Part shown: positions 61,201 through 64,000 of the stretch, piece by piece
How the letters are laid out: each line of letters starts with the position of its first letter
Numbering within the stretch: position 1 is the first letter of the stretch
NCBI GenBank assembly: GCA_027382625.1
Contig: JAJKFJ010022483.1
Coordinates: 1-64,000, forward strand
Source: Tetmemena sp. SeJ-2015
Lineage: Eukaryota > Ciliophora > Spirotrichea > Sporadotrichida > Oxytrichidae
Direction: 5' to 3'
Length of the DNA: 64,000 nucleotides
The notes under the pieces: generated by a model
The model's database searches: none
What the model saw: the letters and a program-made list of their open reading frames with translations, nothing else
Told to the model about the DNA's origin: nothing
Program-made: the position numbers and the translations under genes

Positions 61201-62400
61201 TCGAAACAGGCATAGCCTTTTGAGCTTCTAAAAGCCTGCCTTGCTAACTAGAAGCATTAGTAGTTCAAAGATTTGCTCTTCAACAGCATTCAACTTAAAG
61301 ATGTGACTGGGAAAACTGATGATAAGGGAAGAAATATATTAATGCTCTTTTATCAGGATGTTAAAATATAAATAGTTAATGTAAGTGTATTTATATCTTC
61401 TTGAAGTATGGTGAAAATAACCTGACTGATGACAGCAAAGAAATGATAAAACATCTAATGGGCCATATAAACATTAATCATCAGGCCAAAGGTCCTAAAT
61501 CTAAGAATATCTTACATTACTGCAGAGGTTCATAATAAAAGTTTGAGACTGTTAAGGAATAAATAGCTCTGAAAGATCCCAAAATTGTGAGTTTTCTACT
61601 TTTTTAATATAAGAACTTTATAATTGTATTCATTCATGAATATTTTTACTAAATTTAGTAGGTTTTATTAACTTGCTGGTAGAGATACTAAATATTTTGC
61701 AACTCCAATCACCTACTTTTTCGTTAAAGATTTTATTTTTAAATCATTTGTAATTTAAAAAGCGATGGGATCAGGTGGTCCTGTTTTCTAAGAAAGCTGG
61801 CTTGATTTTTTGTCACAATTTGTTGAAGAAGGGAAAGGCCAAAATGGGGTTCTGGATTTGAGCATAAAATAGGAAGAGGATGATTTCCAAATTATAAACC
61901 CGTAGTAACTAGAAAATGGGCCTGATCATTTAGGTTACATTCTTCCCCAACACTATTTCATATAATTTGAGTTTAAAAGCTCTTTAAGAAGAGATATTTT
62001 GGATAGGAAATGGTGAAGAAGCTATACAAAAACGATGTCTTATATAAACTGGTTTTGGCAATAGCAAGATCCAAAAAATTTATAATTAGTTTTGAATCCA
62101 CAGCGGACAAACTTATTATCACTCATTTAAAGTTTAAATTTAAGTTGATTAAACACCTTACTCCAAATAGTAGCTTAGAATGTCAATTCAACATTGCAAG
62201 GCTGTGCCATTTAGCTGAGAAAATCTATGGGGGTCAATAAAATGCCAATTTCATAAATCTGATTCAGTTTACAGTCCTCGTCCTCAACTCAGTCAAGCCA
62301 TTCATCTTCACCAAAACTACTTTCGAAACAAATAAGTTATATGATAGCAATGAATTTGATTATTAATGCTTATCGGATATAAATTTGATAATAAGATAAT
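58252..62400 (+). CDS. Ankyrin-repeat protein, interrupted by IESs
   Basis: From ATG (58,252; MNDFESFKRLLRAYDT) onward, ankyrin-type units appear repeatedly: HYAAVNQSPDVLEVLISRK (58,600), GFTPLMMASIQGRIQNVKLL (58,710), TALAVACEAGHLEIVKYLIE (58,975), ILHYAA (59,385), MQPILLAMLKGHFGIVDYLL (59,448), GLTPLHHLAMNDLHSQTLEW (59,670), NTFLHYAAHFRNEPLIEAY (60,420), FTALHYACMRGC (60,725) and NILHYCRG (61,505). Between them are AT-rich inserts of 40-500 bases with TGA stops, which are probably IESs or introns. The last coding part (62,010-62,395) has KKLYKNDVLYKLVLAIARSK. Units share spacing and order, so one large gene is likelier than several. Partners are unknown; ankyrin repeats bind proteins. Confidence 0.8.
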
Positions 62401-62616
62401 TTTGACTTAAAACCAATTGACTAAACAAATGATTTATTTTCCCATACATTTAGTTTATTTTTAATTAGTCTGTTACAACAAATCCATTAGAGAAAGCTAT
62501 CCAAAAAAGATTAAAATTGATGAATTTAGACACTTTTATTTTAATTTTAATGATTTGTTTGAGATTTAAACAATAATTTAAATAAATAATCTTGTTAGTT
62601 AAAATATATTTTTTTC

Positions 62617-63660
62617 AGAACCATTTTGTATGAGGAAGATACTCAAATCAACATTGTTATGAAGTAGACTAATTTTGTCTATTTATAATTTCCAAACAGG
62701 TTCTCTTATTTCACATCCGCTCCTAATAGATAAAATCTAAGATTGATGTTGTCGATTTTTCCGCTTTATGTTAGCAAAAGAAATTAATTTTAAATTTTTA
62801 TTAAGCAATATGACGATATTTGCAGGATCATCTTTTCTGTTCTGTAAAGCTGGAGTATGCTTAAAGATTTAACATAAATAAAGAATTATTTTGAAATTGT
62901 CTGTCTGAAGTCAACAATTTCTGCTTTAAGGAACTCTATCAATAAGTTACTCATCAATTATGAGATAAAGTTTAATATACTTATCTCTTTTGATAAAAAA
63001 TCGAAATATTCATTAAACTTGCATAGCTGTAAAAGAAGTGATGATATATTTTTATTGTAACTTTATTATAAAAAAATTATAATGGAACTCAAAGATATTT
63101 AAGTCATTACAATAGCATTCCAAACTAATGATTATATATTTGTGATCATGCACTCTTTTTAAAAATCTTAGTAAGAATTTAATTACATGAATAATGTTGT
63201 TCCATTTAGATTAGCTTTGAATAAGATTAGCAGCTAATTCCCTAAGAGTTTCTTTCTCCTCTTTGGCATTGAATTAATTGTAAAAGGTTATGAACAAATG
63301 CATAGCTGTCTTTCTTGTGGTAGTATCTCCATAGAAGTCACAGATAACTCAATAAATGCATGCATGTATCATATTTGCTATTTATATTTATCAGATATCA
63401 AAGTCATAATGTTGGATATTCTCATCCATTTCATTAAGAATTTTCCAGCCCAGTTGATATTCAATTAATTTTTATTTTCTTTAAAAATGGAATTTTACTT
63501 TAATTAAATAAGGACTTTATTTTTACATATTTATAATATTCTAGTTGAATTACCCTTTTACTTCTAAAAGTCCCATATTCTCTTTTTTCTTATCTGCATT
63601 ACCAGGAATAACATCCATCTTTGTAAAATCTTTAAATCTTTTTAAAAAAATTTAAAATGA
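62617..63660 (+). CDS. 347-codon uninterrupted frame, candidate germline-limited gene
   Basis: No TGA occurs in this frame for 347 codons until TGA at 63,658-63,660, with TAA/TAG read as Gln. Base composition is strongly AT-rich, unlike the islands upstream, and there is no sign of an IES. A Cys/His group CLSCGSISIEVTDNS (63,307) and ACMYHICYLY (63,358) could bind zinc. Hydrophobic and Lys/Asn-rich stretches alternate. It may begin after an intron ending CAG at 62,616-62,618, so it could be the 3' exon of the upstream gene. No family was recognised. Chance openness is unlikely by my estimate but not excluded. Confidence 0.4.
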
Positions 63661-63734
63661 GATCTTTAAAAATATCAAAATTAGAGAAGAATATTTTTCC
63701 CTAATTTTTTACTAACATTTTTGTTTTAAGAGTT

Positions 63735-64000
63735 ACTTATTTTAAAATCCTGTTGAGTTTCGTCCTTGACTTGAGAGATCACTTTATTTTTCCTTGGTTG
63801 GTTAATGTCGTACTCCATGTTTTTTACCTGCTCGTAAAGAGCTTCTCATCCATATTATCCTAACAATAGATACACTAATCTTTGAAGTCTGAGTTGAGGT
63901 ATCCCTGTATAAGAACTTATATCGTAGTCAAAGTTATGAGCGTAGATCTCAGCAGCTTGAGCTATTCCCTTGCATATCCTAGGCACTAGCACTCTCAATA
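63735..64000 (-). CDS. Partial gene cut by the window end
   Basis: Minus-strand frame LRVLVPRICKGIAQAAEIYA, FDYDISSYTGIPQLRLQRL and, after one frame slip near 63,855, ALYEQVKNMEYDINQPRKN. It enters from beyond 64,000 and fades near 63,735. Helical and Leu-rich; no family recognised. Confidence 0.45.

Noticed and set aside
1..64000. Short standard-code reading frames throughout
   Set aside because: The genes use TAA and TAG as glutamine, so frames ended by those codons are fragments or shadows; only TGA-terminated readings were used.

Overview
The window reads as germline (micronuclear) DNA of a spirotrich, probably stichotrich, ciliate of the Oxytricha/Stylonychia type. Three direct observations support this. 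(1) Every recognisable gene uses TAA and TAG in frame where glutamine fits and ends at TGA. (2) Several genes are split by short AT-rich inserts flanked by exact 3-6 base direct repeats; removing an insert plus one repeat restores the frame and the expected family residues. These behave as internal eliminated sequences (IESs) with pointers. (3) Gene islands sit beside many kilobases of AT-rich, gene-free DNA. The pointers differ at each junction, unlike the TA-only junctions of Paramecium or Euplotes.

Layout. Bases 1-26,000 hold no recognisable gene. They contain a long AT-rich segment present twice in direct orientation (about 1,255-9,260 and 13,920-25,880). The copies differ by inserted elements: three copies of a small inverted-repeat (MITE-like) element, a 0.7 kb foldback element, and a GC-rich 2.4 kb element with a TAA target duplication. 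Several patches (1-1,250; 10,200-11,130; 12,050-13,270; 13,960-14,250; parts of 15,300-17,520; 41,750-41,940; 45,360-45,470) consist of expanded homopolymers and look like poor consensus, not biology.

Bases 26,000-57,300 are gene-dense on both strands: an unrecognised acidic-tailed protein (-), a divergent actin (+), two FLVCR-like MFS transporters (+,+), a PARP in two apparently permuted pieces (-), the DNA primase large subunit (+), a WDR4/Trm82-like WD protein (-), a C2H2/coiled-coil protein (-), CEP44 (-), an FAD-linked oxidase (-), ornithine aminotransferase (+), two hypothetical genes (-), and a large Q/S/N-rich acidic protein (+). Bases 57,370-62,400 hold a Lys/Pro-rich H1-like protein and a long ankyrin-repeat region. 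An IES-free 1 kb frame and the edge of one more gene close the window.

The most striking point is the primase gene. Its reading frame is broken by a GC-rich 1.54 kb element with terminal inverted repeats and a TTA duplication. Exact removal, leaving one TTA, restores the protein. Together with the 2.4 kb element (TAA duplication, also starting TAG) this suggests an uncharacterised family of germline elements with 3 bp TWA targets. Single-base frame slips occur in nearly every gene, most simply explained by consensus indels; they limit exact gene boundaries.
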